A stretch of 64,000 bases of DNA from Fistulifera solaris (lineage: Eukaryota; Bacillariophyta; Bacillariophyceae; Naviculales; Stauroneidaceae), in contig AP026134.1 in the NCBI GenBank assembly GCA_030295235.1, positions 1,116,001 through 1,180,000 of the forward strand, written 5' to 3'. Positions 1-9,097 of the stretch are shown piece by piece. The notes under the pieces are model-generated. The model had not been told where the DNA came from. It searched no databases and was given only the letters and a program-made list of their open reading frames with translations. The position numbers were made by a program, and so were the translations under genes. Each line of letters opens with the position of its first letter. The first letter of the stretch is position 1.

Positions 1-1124
1 TGACGCGGTGCTGATTGGCTTTCTCCCTGGACCTAGTGCCGCGCGAGCCGTCGTCGATATCGTCACCGGTCGCGTAAACCCAAGTGGACGTCTTCCAATC
101 ACCTACCCATCATTTGACGACGGAGGTGGTGTACCTTACTTCCGTGCTGTGTCAGATCAGTGCACGTTAGGAGAAGGTCTCTTGCCGCATTGGCAGTATG
201 GACCATGTGAAGTTCAGTGGCCGTTTGGTCACGGACTGAGCTTTACGGAGTTCGAGTACAGTCAATTTCGTGCAACTGGTGGAATCGATAGGGATCTCAA
301 CCTCTCCATTATCGTCAAGAATAGTGGAGACAGAGCTGGCGCGGAAACTGTGATGTTCTTTACGTTTGATGACTTCCGTCCAACCACACCCGAATATAAG
401 AGATTGCGAGCATTTGAAAAGGTATTTCTGCACCCCGGTGAGGAAAACAACTGTCGAGCTGACCGTTCCGTTGGACAGTCTACGATTCGTTGGATCTAGC
501 GATGATAGTCATTATGTGATTGACCCTTCAATGACTTCCTGGGTTGGCGTGGGACACGACACAGACTGTCGGTATGCGAGAGAAAAAGATAGCGAACTTT
601 GTATTCATCTCGTGGCACAAAACCCCCGTGCAACCTACAGTGGTGCATGCGAAGCTGCCTGCAATGTTTGGCGTGAAAGCAACTGTTCCATCGTCTTTGG
701 TATGGTGGCGGATCGATGCGTTGACATGTGCTTTGACGACGGACGCTATCTCTCAAAAGAAGACGGTGGTGATCACGAAGGTTGGGGTTGGAACTACGTA
801 AAGTGCATAGAATCTGTCGTTTACGGCTTTCAGGAGTCCGGATCAAAGGACCAATGCTGGCAGATGACATCTTTGTGCCGCGATATTTTTCATACCAGTA
901 GCTTGTACGAGTCTGGATCAAGCTGGAGACATGATCGATCGTCATTTCAACAACAAGGCGTACCCGAAGCCAACTATGTTGCTTTGGTAATTGGATTGGT
1001 TGCCAGTGCTGTCGTGTTTGTCTTGATGCGTGGAGGTTGGGGCAGTTTTAAAAGGCAACGGCGAGAACCCGGGAACGCAGAGTTGGAATTTATGGCAGTT
1101 AATACCCAAGAAGTGCCTGCCTAG
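1..1124 (+). CDS. GH3 beta-glucosidase, 3' part, membrane-anchored (frame break)
   Basis: This is the C-terminal part of a glycoside hydrolase family 3 enzyme; the gene enters from the left edge. Visible GH3 C-domain marks are NPSGRLPITYP and WPFGHGLSFTEFEYS, followed by a fibronectin-III-like domain (HPGE ... VELTVPLDSLRFVG). The reading frame changes near position 443 (ggtgaggaaaac). Dropping one base there, or adding two A, joins FLHPGE to TTVELTVPLD, so I annotate one gene. After the Fn3 part comes a Cys-rich stretch of about 130 residues and a single membrane helix (YVALVIGLVASAVVFVLM, near 975-1030) with a short basic tail, so the enzyme is probably anchored with its catalytic part outside the cytosol. 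GH3 enzymes release glucose from beta-glucans; in a diatom chrysolaminarin oligomers are a likely substrate (inference). The active-site half lies outside the window. Confidence 0.8.
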
Positions 1125-1437
1125 GAAGGAAAGATGTTATGTACAAGTAGATCGATATTTATTGTAAGGTCTTAGCAACAATACAGTGGTCAGGCGTCCT
1201 CAAGCAACATTTGTCTCGAAAGCGTATACTAGCTTGTAGTGCATCTGGAGAAGCAATGAGAAGTATCGCATCGTCACCAGCACTTCTTGTATCAACGACT
1301 AAACAGAAGCTTTTTTGTGACCATCTCTCAAACGAATTCGAATGACCTAATCGGTAGTTGCCATCATTCTGTACAATATTGTGTTGCAATTGCTCGGCAT
1401 TGTATGGCGGGACAGCGATAAAGAAGAATGAAACTTA
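1125..1437. other. Intergenic, convergent gene ends
   Basis: The spacer lies between the 3' ends of the GH3 gene and the Nudix/eIF2B-like gene. I see no coding signal or repeat; it should hold both polyadenylation regions. Confidence 0.5.
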
Positions 1438-2739
1438 TCACTGTGCTTTCTCGCACGGGGGCGGTGGGAGCAATATTTCATTGAACAAGGATCTCGGAAT
1501 CTGTTCAAAAATAGGTTCAAGCGGAGGTGGAAATACATCGTCCCAAATCTTCCAGCGATCGGAACAGCAATAAGCAGGGCATTTCCCCTGTGCTGCCTTT
1601 ACCAGATCGGATGTTCCTATCTTGTTTACAATATACTCGCTCGTAACGCAATCACAGCCCACCAACACCAACTGAATGTTGCCATTTTTGACGCTTTCTA
1701 ACATTTTAGAATCTGAGAGACATTTAGATCTTTCCAAGTCTCCCGCCATCAGGATACCTTCGTCTCCTGGAGTACTCCGACTACAAACGACTTGAACACA
1801 ATAGTGTATTTGTTGAATGCGTTTCAGAGTCGCTAACAAGGTTGAGGAGCGACTGAACACGCCAATTACAAAGGACTCCCCATTGTATTGTTGTATTTGC
1901 TCAGAGATCCGACGCACGGCGAGTTCCACCGCTCGATTAGCTTCTCTATCCAGCGACGTCTGTATTTCAGCCAACATCGCTGATAGTTCTTGATCGGACG
2001 AATCCTCAAGTCTTTGCAACGTATTTGTGATGGGTACCATGCTGGGTCGCATCATTTTCATGATAGACGGCGAACCCCCTTGTTGGACAACTTGCAACGC
2101 CCGTTTCGCAAGAGTCGCTGCACCATTGATTCGATCATTGGCCCAGTCTCTTACATTCTCTGGCACTTTTTGCACGTACTTTCCATTCGTGGAATGATGG
2201 AACGCAATCACCAAAGCGGGTACCGTGGGGGCTAACGTTTCCAATTCGTCCAGAGTGATCCACTTCATTTCATCGTGTTCGGTCCCCCTTAGTTCCAGCG
2301 ATTGGTAGACTGAAGCAGGGACCTCTGCAACAAACGGGTACACGCGAATAATGTCACCAGATTGAATGCGAGCTGAAGTGCCGGAATGACCATCCGAATG
2401 TGATGGCTCGGAGGAAATTGGCCGACTATTTCCGGTGTTGCTATCTTTGTGACGCCTGGTGTAAGGCACATCAACATAGAGGCCTTGTCGAAAGGGAAGC
2501 ATGGAGATCGATTCATTCGTCTCGGATAGAATGGTGAGTAGATTCGTCTCTTCTTCCAGTTCACGATGTGCCGTTTCTATAGGTGTCTCATTCGGTTCGA
2601 GAGATCCTGAAACGGCAGCCCAATGACCTGGGAAAGTAGGCATTGTGCTTCGTCGATGAAATACTGCGACTTTTCTTTCTTCGAAAAGAAAGAAACAGCT
2701 TATCACACGACGAATCATGGTGGGTGTGGAAATGATCAT
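1438..2739 (-). CDS. Nudix hydrolase fused to eIF2B-alpha-like (IF-2B) domain
   Basis: The protein is about 433 residues if it starts at the ATG ending at 2739 (MIISTPTMIRR); the next in-frame ATG is at 2718. The N-terminal 150 residues form a Nudix domain with the box GSLEPNETPIETAHRELEEE. The usual Gly near the end of the box is Asn (ETNL). The C-terminal half, from about residue 215, looks like the Rossmann-type part of eIF2B alpha/beta/delta and ribose-1,5-bisphosphate isomerase relatives: FVIGVFSRSSTLLATLKRI, then VQLVLVGCDCV and NKIGTSDLVKAA. Nudix enzymes cleave nucleoside diphosphates linked to another group; the second domain suggests phospho-sugar or nucleotide binding. I have a faint memory of similar fusions in archaea but cannot confirm it. 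No leader is obvious, so it is probably cytosolic. The specific substrate is unknown. Confidence 0.8.
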   Translation of the reverse strand: MIISTPTMIRRVISCFFLFEERKVAVFHRRSTMPTFPGHWAAVSGSLEPNETPIETAHRELEEETNLLTILSETNESISMLPFRQGLYVDVPYTRRHKDSNTGNSRPISSEPSHSDGHSGTSARIQSGDIIRVYPFVAEVPASVYQSLELRGTEHDEMKWITLDELETLAPTVPALVIAFHHSTNGKYVQKVPENVRDWANDRINGAATLAKRALQVVQQGGSPSIMKMMRPSMVPITNTLQRLEDSSDQELSAMLAEIQTSLDREANRAVELAVRRISEQIQQYNGESFVIGVFSRSSTLLATLKRIQQIHYCVQVVCSRSTPGDEGILMAGDLERSKCLSDSKMLESVKNGNIQLVLVGCDCVTSEYIVNKIGTSDLVKAAQGKCPAYCCSDRWKIWDDVFPPPLEPIFEQIPRSLFNEILLPPPPCEKAQ

Positions 2740-3159
2740 AGAAGGAAAATACTGTTTTGAGCGCCCGAGACAAGCTGCTATATACAGAACTGCATTTACT
2801 GTCACCTTGCATCTACGGAAGTTATCAATTGTTGGTTAACGAGTCGATCGAATAGTTCAGTTCGCATTCTCTTGTCATGCGCGGAGATAAGCGCGATGAT
2901 AGTGTTTGGCAAAACGCGGCGAAAAAACGCCGAGCTTCTCGGCCACTGTCACTATGTCCATTGGGGTTCAGGCTATCTAGAGCTAGCTAAGGCTAAGGAT
3001 AGTGTCAGATTACTTGTGCAGTATCCGGTACAAATTAGCTCTCGAGTATCACGCGAAAAAGAAGGCTGGCTGTACCGTTACAATCACAGAAAGGAATTCG
3101 GAACAATACTGGTAATCAAAAGTGAAAATTTATGAATAATACATACCACAAGCATCAAA
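2740..3159. other. Intergenic, Nudix-gene promoter side
   Basis: No convincing gene. An 87-codon plus-strand open frame (2872-3135) has no recognisable motif and no coding-like composition. Confidence 0.4.
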
Positions 3160-4071
3160 CTACGCATCACTGAGCCGTCGAACGCGTTCAATCTCTGTTC
3201 CAATTTTCGATCGAAAGGCCGGGTCATGGTTCAGCCAGTCTTGCAAACAACGAAGCGCATCGTCCATTTGATCTAAAGACGTATGTGCGTCTGCCTGGAT
3301 ACGCCATGCCCGACGACTTACTTGAATTGTCGTAGGCATGGTTAAGGCTTGCTTGGCATCCGTAAGAGCATCCTGATATCTTCCAGAATCGAGAGAAAAT
3401 TCCGATCGCATCACGAGTGCTCTTGCCAGAACTGATGAGCCACCTTTTGGTTCCAGCGTTCGAATCACCGAATTGAATGCATTTACTTTTTCCTCTGCGG
3501 AAGTGGCTAAAAGCATAAGCATTGTGAGAGAAATGTAGTAGATCCAGAGCGTCCTCCACTTCTTGGGGAAAATAGAAAATTCGAGGCAGCTCCCTTGACG
3601 TCTCTTTTGGCTACAAATAGCACCAATCAGGCTATGGTGTAATAGCACTGACGGCGACTCTAATATTGCAGCCGTATTACGTGGTGAGCACGATTTTTTA
3701 CAACGTACCTTGATTAGTTTTCTCCAGTACTGCGATAGCTGCCAAATTTTGCACCGGAATGGCAATGCTTAGACTTTCTAGTGCTGCGGCAGCCTGGATG
3801 TGATCGTTGACACGATGGAGAATATCGGACGACTTCACAATCTGCATATTCGGCCCTTTGTTGCATTTCGAAAGACACCCAGTGCTTCCAACCTCCACCT
3901 CCGATGTCAGATCCTGTAAAATTTGCGGTAGATTGTAAAAGAGGACGATGTCTTACTACCAAAATTGCGACAGCAATCTTTGTTTTGACATACTTGGATC
4001 TTTACGGTAAGCGACGAAGCCAATGGAAAATTGAGCAAGATCAGCACGTAACACACGCCCCTTCTCATCAT
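3160..4071 (-). CDS. Secreted/ER thioredoxin-like [2Fe-2S] ferredoxin with TPR tail (spliced, frame break)
   Basis: The gene starts with ATG ATG at 4071 and a signal peptide (MMRRGVCYVLILLNFPLASS). A thioredoxin-like [2Fe-2S] ferredoxin domain follows: VCQNKDCCRNFGS at 3993-3955, then VEVGSTGCLSKCNKGPN at 3900-3850, matching the four-cysteine pattern of that fold. Between the two motifs the frame shifts; one extra T in the T4 run (plus-strand A run 3937-3940) restores it. An intron of about 202 nt with donor AAG|GTACGT runs 3708-3507. The second exon holds TPR-like helices (LARALVMRSEFSLDSGRYQD, then RRAWRIQADAHTSLDQMDDA) and ends RVRRLSDA. An alternative 80-nt intron (GTATGT at 3993 to TTTTACAG at 3914) would be in frame but would remove the first cysteine motif. 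A role in plastid redox or protein-complex assembly is inference. Confidence 0.65.
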
Positions 4072-4982
4072 AGTTGCACATTATATCGGATATGGAAACC
4101 CTCTACAAATGTACGGTCATACGATTGTCAATTGCTTCACATCGTCGATGTTCGTTGCAACAACTAAGGCAAAAAAATAGAACGACAGAAAAAATGGGAT
4201 TGTGCTCGTGTGTTTTGTGGATGGAGAAGCAAGTGGGAGAACGAAGAACGGACGGATTGTCAACAGTAAGATACTTAAGAGACGCCACACAACACACAAT
4301 CACTCAGCTTTTCTGTGTACGTGAAGGCACTATACGCCCAGACGTTCTGTGAACCTCTAAACCTTACTCAGCCAGATTTTCTTTGGACGTGCAAATGATC
4401 TCGCCCAGTACTGGTAAAGGATCAACGAGGCCGCGACTGAATTTCAGTCACGTAAAAAACGTATAATTAATTTAAAATGCACTGCTCCCTTTGTTATTGC
4501 TTCGTTTCGATTTTAATCAATATCGAATACTGATTGCTGGTACAAATACGTTATGGTGGCGAAGTTTGTGAGGTATTTGGTGGCAACCCTTCCCGAAAAT
4601 GGTGAGGTGAAATTTTGAAACGTATTGATAAATTTTCTACGGGGCCTACGTGAAATGCACGTAGACATTCGAAGCGTTGCATCTCTGCTTTCCTACGTTT
4701 TTGAATTCCATTCGACATCAGTTATTGTCAATAAGGGCAAGTAAAATATGTTCGACAAAGTAACCGTGGCAGGGTGGGCGATTTCAATTGTACATAGTAG
4801 CTTTCATTATTTCATCTTATGAATATTGTAATTTCTATTATTTGATCTATCACTTTCGGAACAATATACTCCAAATAAAAAAATGCGGCACGCTTAATTC
4901 GCGTCGACCAAACTCCAAGTCCCGTTCTCTTGAATCAGCTTCGGCGTTACTCGCAAGAACTCTTCCTCGTCCTGAATCACGC
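4072..4982. other. Intergenic with one hairpin-repeat copy
   Basis: Several short open frames lack any family feature. A copy of the dispersed GACTG/CAGTC hairpin lies at 4432-4452. From 4480 the DNA is AT-rich and looks non-coding. Confidence 0.45.
4432..4452. repeat. Dispersed hairpin element, copy 1
   Basis: The sequence cgcgactgaatttcagtcac(g) forms a stem of CGCGACTGA with TCAGTCACG around a short loop. It belongs to the same family as copies at 16.56 kb and 48.5-49.0 kb. Confidence 0.6.
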
Positions 4983-6371
4983 TCATGGTATTACGAGACA
5001 GCATGCTATTAATACGCTCCGTAATATTGATTTCGTCTTCGATACCGGCGTTGTACTCCTTTGCTGTCCCAAAATGTCCTTGCGAATCGAGTCACACAAA
5101 ATGCTGAGACGCAATGATCCTTGGAAGGGATCTTCAATCGTATAACCGATTTGATACACTCCGAACAATACCCACGCGATGGCAGCGACCACCGGAGCAG
5201 TCATTAAACCCATGTCTTTGATTAGCGCAAACGGTAAAGTAAAAAGCCACAGTGTCAAGCTGCGCAAAGAGTGTCGTGCGTAATTGAGTGGAACCGATGT
5301 CTGGTGAATGCGCTCGCACTGCCCCACGGCGTTGGTCAGCTTTTCAATTTGGGAAAGAAAGCTCAAACGCTCACGACTCGTGTAATTGGGTCCGTATGGA
5401 ACTTTCATGATCTGACGTCCCAAAAAATCGCAGACCCACAACGGGCGATTCGAAGCTTTGGCAACTTCCGGTAGATGCTGGGGCGGCAGTAAACTCCAAG
5501 GCATGTCTCGTTTATCAACATAGCATGGCCGTGAAGGCGGAACTTGCTGCAGTTTATCGCCTTCGAATCTAGAATCTACGGCGAACAGAGACTTTTCACT
5601 GAGCAACAACCGATGATCTGCATCAATCGGGCTTTCATTACACAAACAGCCTGGTCGAATGTGGTGTCTGAGGAGGTAGGGAAACGAGGCAGTGGCCTGA
5701 ATGATGCGATTCACGCGCTCTTTGCCAATCTCTGGTGCATAAAGATACACCATTCGACTCAGATTTCGACTAACAGAAAGAATATTTTCCCAAATCTTTC
5801 TTCCTTCCTGTAAAATTACAAGCAAAGAAGTATGAGCCCGAGATTCGTGCGTAAAACGCGTCTACGAATCGCATCGGTGACTTACACTGAAGCGCTGGTA
5901 GGCACTGTTCGTACGAAAAACCAGTAATAATCCCAACGCAGACACTAACAGTGAATGTGCCGTACCGGGAATGGACATCTTCATTGCCATAGCTTGTGAG
6001 GCGGGGCCACTCATGGCCAAAAAACGATGAACGAGGGATACTACCAGAGACCAGCCTGCTACCGCCAGAACCGGAAATCGAATTTCTCGCAAAATGACCG
6101 ATTGCGGCAGCGAAAGAACATTGTATAAAAAGTCGGATGCGCTGTGTCGATTGTTGATGTGATGTATATCGGCATAAGTGGGATTGGAGCCAAACAAAGG
6201 CCCCCTCGCCGTAATTTGAGTGGGATACAAAGACGGCGCAAATTTTGCAACAGCGGGTGATTTCGCTTTACTTTGCTGCAGTGTAAAAGCTACTGCGCTC
6301 GGTAATGTCTGCTGTAGTAAAACTACGAATGATATTATTGAAATTCTCATGGTCGCTGTTATGTGATTCAT
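4983..6371 (-). CDS. Plastid-targeted bestrophin-like anion channel
   Basis: Two exons, 6371-5886 and 5807-4983, are joined over a 78-nt intron (donor AGT|GTAAGT, acceptor TTTTACAG). The join gives FRTNSAYQRFS-EGRKIWENILS, the conserved bestrophin/UPF0187 segment (FRTNSAYxRxxEGRK..W). The protein is about 436 residues. The leader MRISIISFVVLLQQTLPSAVAF is a signal peptide ending in A-F, the diatom plastid junction. Membrane helices appear at VLAVAGWSLVVSLVHRFL, AHSLLVSALGLLLVF and, near the C-terminus, LTLWLFTLPFALI and TAPVVAAIAWVLFGVYQIG. The C-terminal EDPF motif (YTIEDPFQGSLRL) is a further family mark. Bestrophins pass chloride or bicarbonate; thylakoid members in green algae serve the carbon-concentrating mechanism. 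A similar role here is inference. Confidence 0.88.
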
Positions 6372-7049
6372 TTATTTCAAAAGGTTGTGATGGATGCAAG
6401 ATTCCTGAGATGGAAAAGTGACTTGGGCAGGGATCGGTGAATTTTGTTGCGACCAACGGCACTTGGGCGCGGAGTCGACCAGAAAATGAGAATGGGCTTA
6501 TTAGCGAAATAGATTCTATAGTCCAAACAGTGGAGAAGTGGCCGAACGCGCGAGCGAATCTTCTCGACCGCTACGCTTTAAAGCTCATTCTTTGGCGTTC
6601 GTATACATAGGATTTTTATGTAGAGAACAAAGTGATGGGACGAGATAAAGTTCGCCGCAAACCGTCTGGTCCTGTGAGAGGATGACGTCGATTCCCACGG
6701 CAAATTTTGGTGGAGTCCCTTTACGACACCCGTAGTATTTCTATGAGGATTAACAGGCGACGCAAGGAACATTCAATGGATGACGACATCAAAGACTTTG
6801 TTCGTGTTTCTAATCGTGGGCTTTCGCAACGTAAATCCCCAGTCGCGCCATCGCCAAATGCTTGGGCACTCCGCGGAAGTTTCATAGCTCTAACCTTAAT
6901 GATTTCGATTAAATGTGAACCTCAACTTTTTTGTAGCAACTTCGATACCAGTACCTGGTAGAAGCTGCATAAAAAAATCACGCTGAGCCGATAGGCGAGA
7001 TAGACTAGTCATACTTTCCATTACTTTATCGAAGAAAACACTTTTAACT
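6372..7049. other. Divergent promoter region, bestrophin / GGPP synthase
   Basis: The spacer separates two divergently transcribed genes. I see no tRNA, repeat or supported ORF. An 84-codon frame at 6707-6961 starts with GTG and shows no family feature. Confidence 0.4.
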
Positions 7050-8030
7050 ATGCAACGCCACGAGTATGACGAGTCATTATTAGAATCATTCCGCTACATT
7101 CAAGGGATACCCGGGAAAGATGTCCGCGGCAAACTCATTGACTGCTTTCAGCTCTGGTTTCACGCCCCCGACGACATAGTGCAAGCCGTCAAATCCATTA
7201 TATCGGATTTGCACAATGCCAGTTTGTTAGTCGACGACATTGAGGATCGTTCCGTATTACGCCGAGGAGTTCCGGTCGCACATTCGGTGTTTGGTGTTCC
7301 CGTCGTCATCAATACCGCCAATTACATGTACTTTAGCGCGCTCGAACAATGTCACGCCTTGCAATGTCCCGAAAGTATGAATGTCTTTGTTTCCGAGCTT
7401 CTGAATTTACACAGAGGACAAGGTCGTGATATACAGTGGCGTGAAGATCAGAAATGCCCCACGCAAGAACAATATATGCAAATGATTTTGGACAAAACGG
7501 GAGGCCTGTTTCGATTGGCGGTGGGAATGTTACAACCCTTGGCGACCTCACAAGAAGCGGCGACGGCGGATTACGTACCATTGATCAATGATTTGTCTAT
7601 CTATTTTCAAATACGTGATGATTTATTGAACTTGGTGGATACTGATACCTTTCATTTGAAGAGTTTTGCGGAAGATTTGACCGAAGGCAAATTCAGTTAC
7701 CCCGTGGTGCACAATCTACAAATGATCGAACAACGAATGAATGAAACAAAGCAACGCGATACAAGAATACTTTCAATCTTGATGCAACGAACGAATGATG
7801 TTGAAGTAAAACGTTACGCTATAGAAATTATGCGACAAGAGGGTAGTCTTCTGCACACTCGGGAAATGTGTCGAGAGTATCTTGTGAAAAGTCTAGCAGG
7901 GATTGAGAAGCTGGGTGGAAATCCAGGATTGGTCAAACTGATCGGTATGTTGGATCAGAAACTGGTGGAACTCGATGAAAAAGGTGTGTTGTTGCCCGAT
8001 CGACCTGCAAAAGCTGTAACAATAAATTAG
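7050..8030 (+). CDS. Geranylgeranyl diphosphate synthase, type III-like
   Basis: This single-exon protein of 326 residues is a trans-prenyl diphosphate synthase. The first aspartate-rich motif is LLVDDIEDRSVLRRG (DDIED near residue 62), with the following RR. The second motif is FQIRDDLLNL (Asp near residue 190). GKFSYPVVHNL after it is also conserved. The length and the compact form without a leader match the cytosolic eukaryotic GGPP synthases of fungi and animals rather than the plastid bacterial-type enzyme. It would add isopentenyl diphosphate to farnesyl diphosphate to make C20 GGPP for protein prenylation and related lipids. The residues five and four before the first motif are Ala and Ser (HNASLLVDDIED), so no bulky aromatic shortens the product. 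Chain length is still inferred, not proven. Confidence 0.9.
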   Translation: MQRHEYDESLLESFRYIQGIPGKDVRGKLIDCFQLWFHAPDDIVQAVKSIISDLHNASLLVDDIEDRSVLRRGVPVAHSVFGVPVVINTANYMYFSALEQCHALQCPESMNVFVSELLNLHRGQGRDIQWREDQKCPTQEQYMQMILDKTGGLFRLAVGMLQPLATSQEAATADYVPLINDLSIYFQIRDDLLNLVDTDTFHLKSFAEDLTEGKFSYPVVHNLQMIEQRMNETKQRDTRILSILMQRTNDVEVKRYAIEIMRQEGSLLHTREMCREYLVKSLAGIEKLGGNPGLVKLIGMLDQKLVELDEKGVLLPDRPAKAVTIN

Positions 8031-8049
8031 AGTTTCAATATCTCTGTGT

Positions 8050-8489
8050 TCAAATATCATTGTGGGCCAGAATTTCTAGTCGTAGTTTGGATGAATTCGT
8101 TGTATTTGATACCTCTTGCGTAGATGATGATGATGATGAAGTCTTCTTGCTTGCTGTTGCGGTTGCTGTTGAGATGGGATTGAATTGTGTTTCATCTACT
8201 ACCAAACGCCATTTACTTTGATATCGATTCGAATGATCCAATCGTCCCGTGAGACGAACTGGCGGACCCTGAGGAAGGTCCCGATTCTTATAGCTACTCA
8301 CAACCGCTTCACCAAAGCTTTGTAAAATACGTTCACATACATGTTCATCGAATTTTGTTGGTTCATCTTTTGCATTTCTTGTAAAACCTCGAGTAACGTT
8401 GTCGCCATGACACCTTGACACGACAAATCGGTGGCGATGGTTTCCGGTACCTCGGGAAGTCCGTTCCAGAGTTCCGATTTTGATTCCAT
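8050..8489 (-). CDS. TFIIA small subunit (gamma)-like protein (frame break)
   Basis: Two overlapping frames make one gene. It starts at the ATG ending at 8489 (MESKSELWNGLPEVPET), runs through ATTLLEVLQEMQKMNQQ, then must change frame at the A4 run (plus-strand T run 8353-8356). One more A gives QQKFDEHVCERILQSFGEAV. The order is a helix pair (TLLEVLQEM and ERILQSFGEAV) followed by a beta part (VRLTGRLDHSNRYQSKW, RLVVDETQF). This resembles TFIIA-gamma, whose helices end in QFD..I..AL and whose barrel reads G.L.tYRFCD.VWTF. The usual N-terminal Y..ST motif is missing. TFIIA stabilises TBP on promoters. A Ser-rich tail (SSSSSST) precedes the C-terminus. A divergent unrelated protein remains possible. 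Confidence 0.5.
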
Positions 8490-8499
8490 TTCTTTTCAA

Positions 8500-9097
8500 T
8501 TAGTTACTTATATAATAAAAGAATGGAAGTATTGAATGGATATTATTAGGAAGTATTGAATGGATATTATTAGGATATTCATGCCTTATTATTGTTGCTT
8601 TTGTTGTGTATTCGTGCGGTGTCGTTCTTTTCCAGCTACCCGGTAACTTTGGGTTCAGGTTTGAAGCTGAAGCGGCGAAAAAAAGATCGCGCGAAGTTGC
8701 GCGCGGCCCGCACCTCATCTGTGTCTGACAGCGACTAGATACTATTTTCCTGACACTTACAGAGGACGATGATGGATGACAGATTCGAAAGTTGGGTGTC
8801 CCGTCATCCGAATGCATTTGGATCGCAATGGTTTTCATGCACTAAACAAAAACCCTTCCGACTGTCCTGTTTCACTCTACCAGGTACACCTACGTCCTAC
8901 ATACGTCCCTTTCTGCCACGTGCACTTTTTGTCGTCGGCATGTTTCGTCCTTTTTGTTGTTTCTTCCTCGTCCACCACGGCCAGAGAAGCTTGTTGCATC
9001 AGCCAAGATTTTTATGCCCTTTCCTCATCGCGTACACTTTGCTACCGTCCTCATTGATTACAATCATTCGTCTCTGTAGCTACCATCTTATTGAACC
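8500..9097. other. Divergent promoter region upstream of delta-6 desaturase
   Basis: It holds a perfect two-copy 24-bp tandem repeat (8525-8572) and, toward the desaturase, a pyrimidine-rich leader. A CACGTG hexamer sits near 8920. No gene is supported. Confidence 0.4.
8525..8572. repeat. 24-bp direct repeat, two copies
   Basis: The unit ggaagtattgaatggatatt(atta) occurs twice back to back without a mismatch, just upstream of the TFIIA-like gene start. Confidence 0.8.

Noticed and set aside
2872-3135. An 87-codon plus-strand frame upstream of the Nudix gene
   Set aside because: No family feature and no supporting context.
3914-3993. An 80-nt intron in the ferredoxin-TPR gene as the main gene model
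   Set aside because: Splice signals are good, but removal deletes the VCQNKDCC motif that defines the domain. A single T in a T4 run explains the frame better and matches the window-wide pattern. Kept only as a finding.
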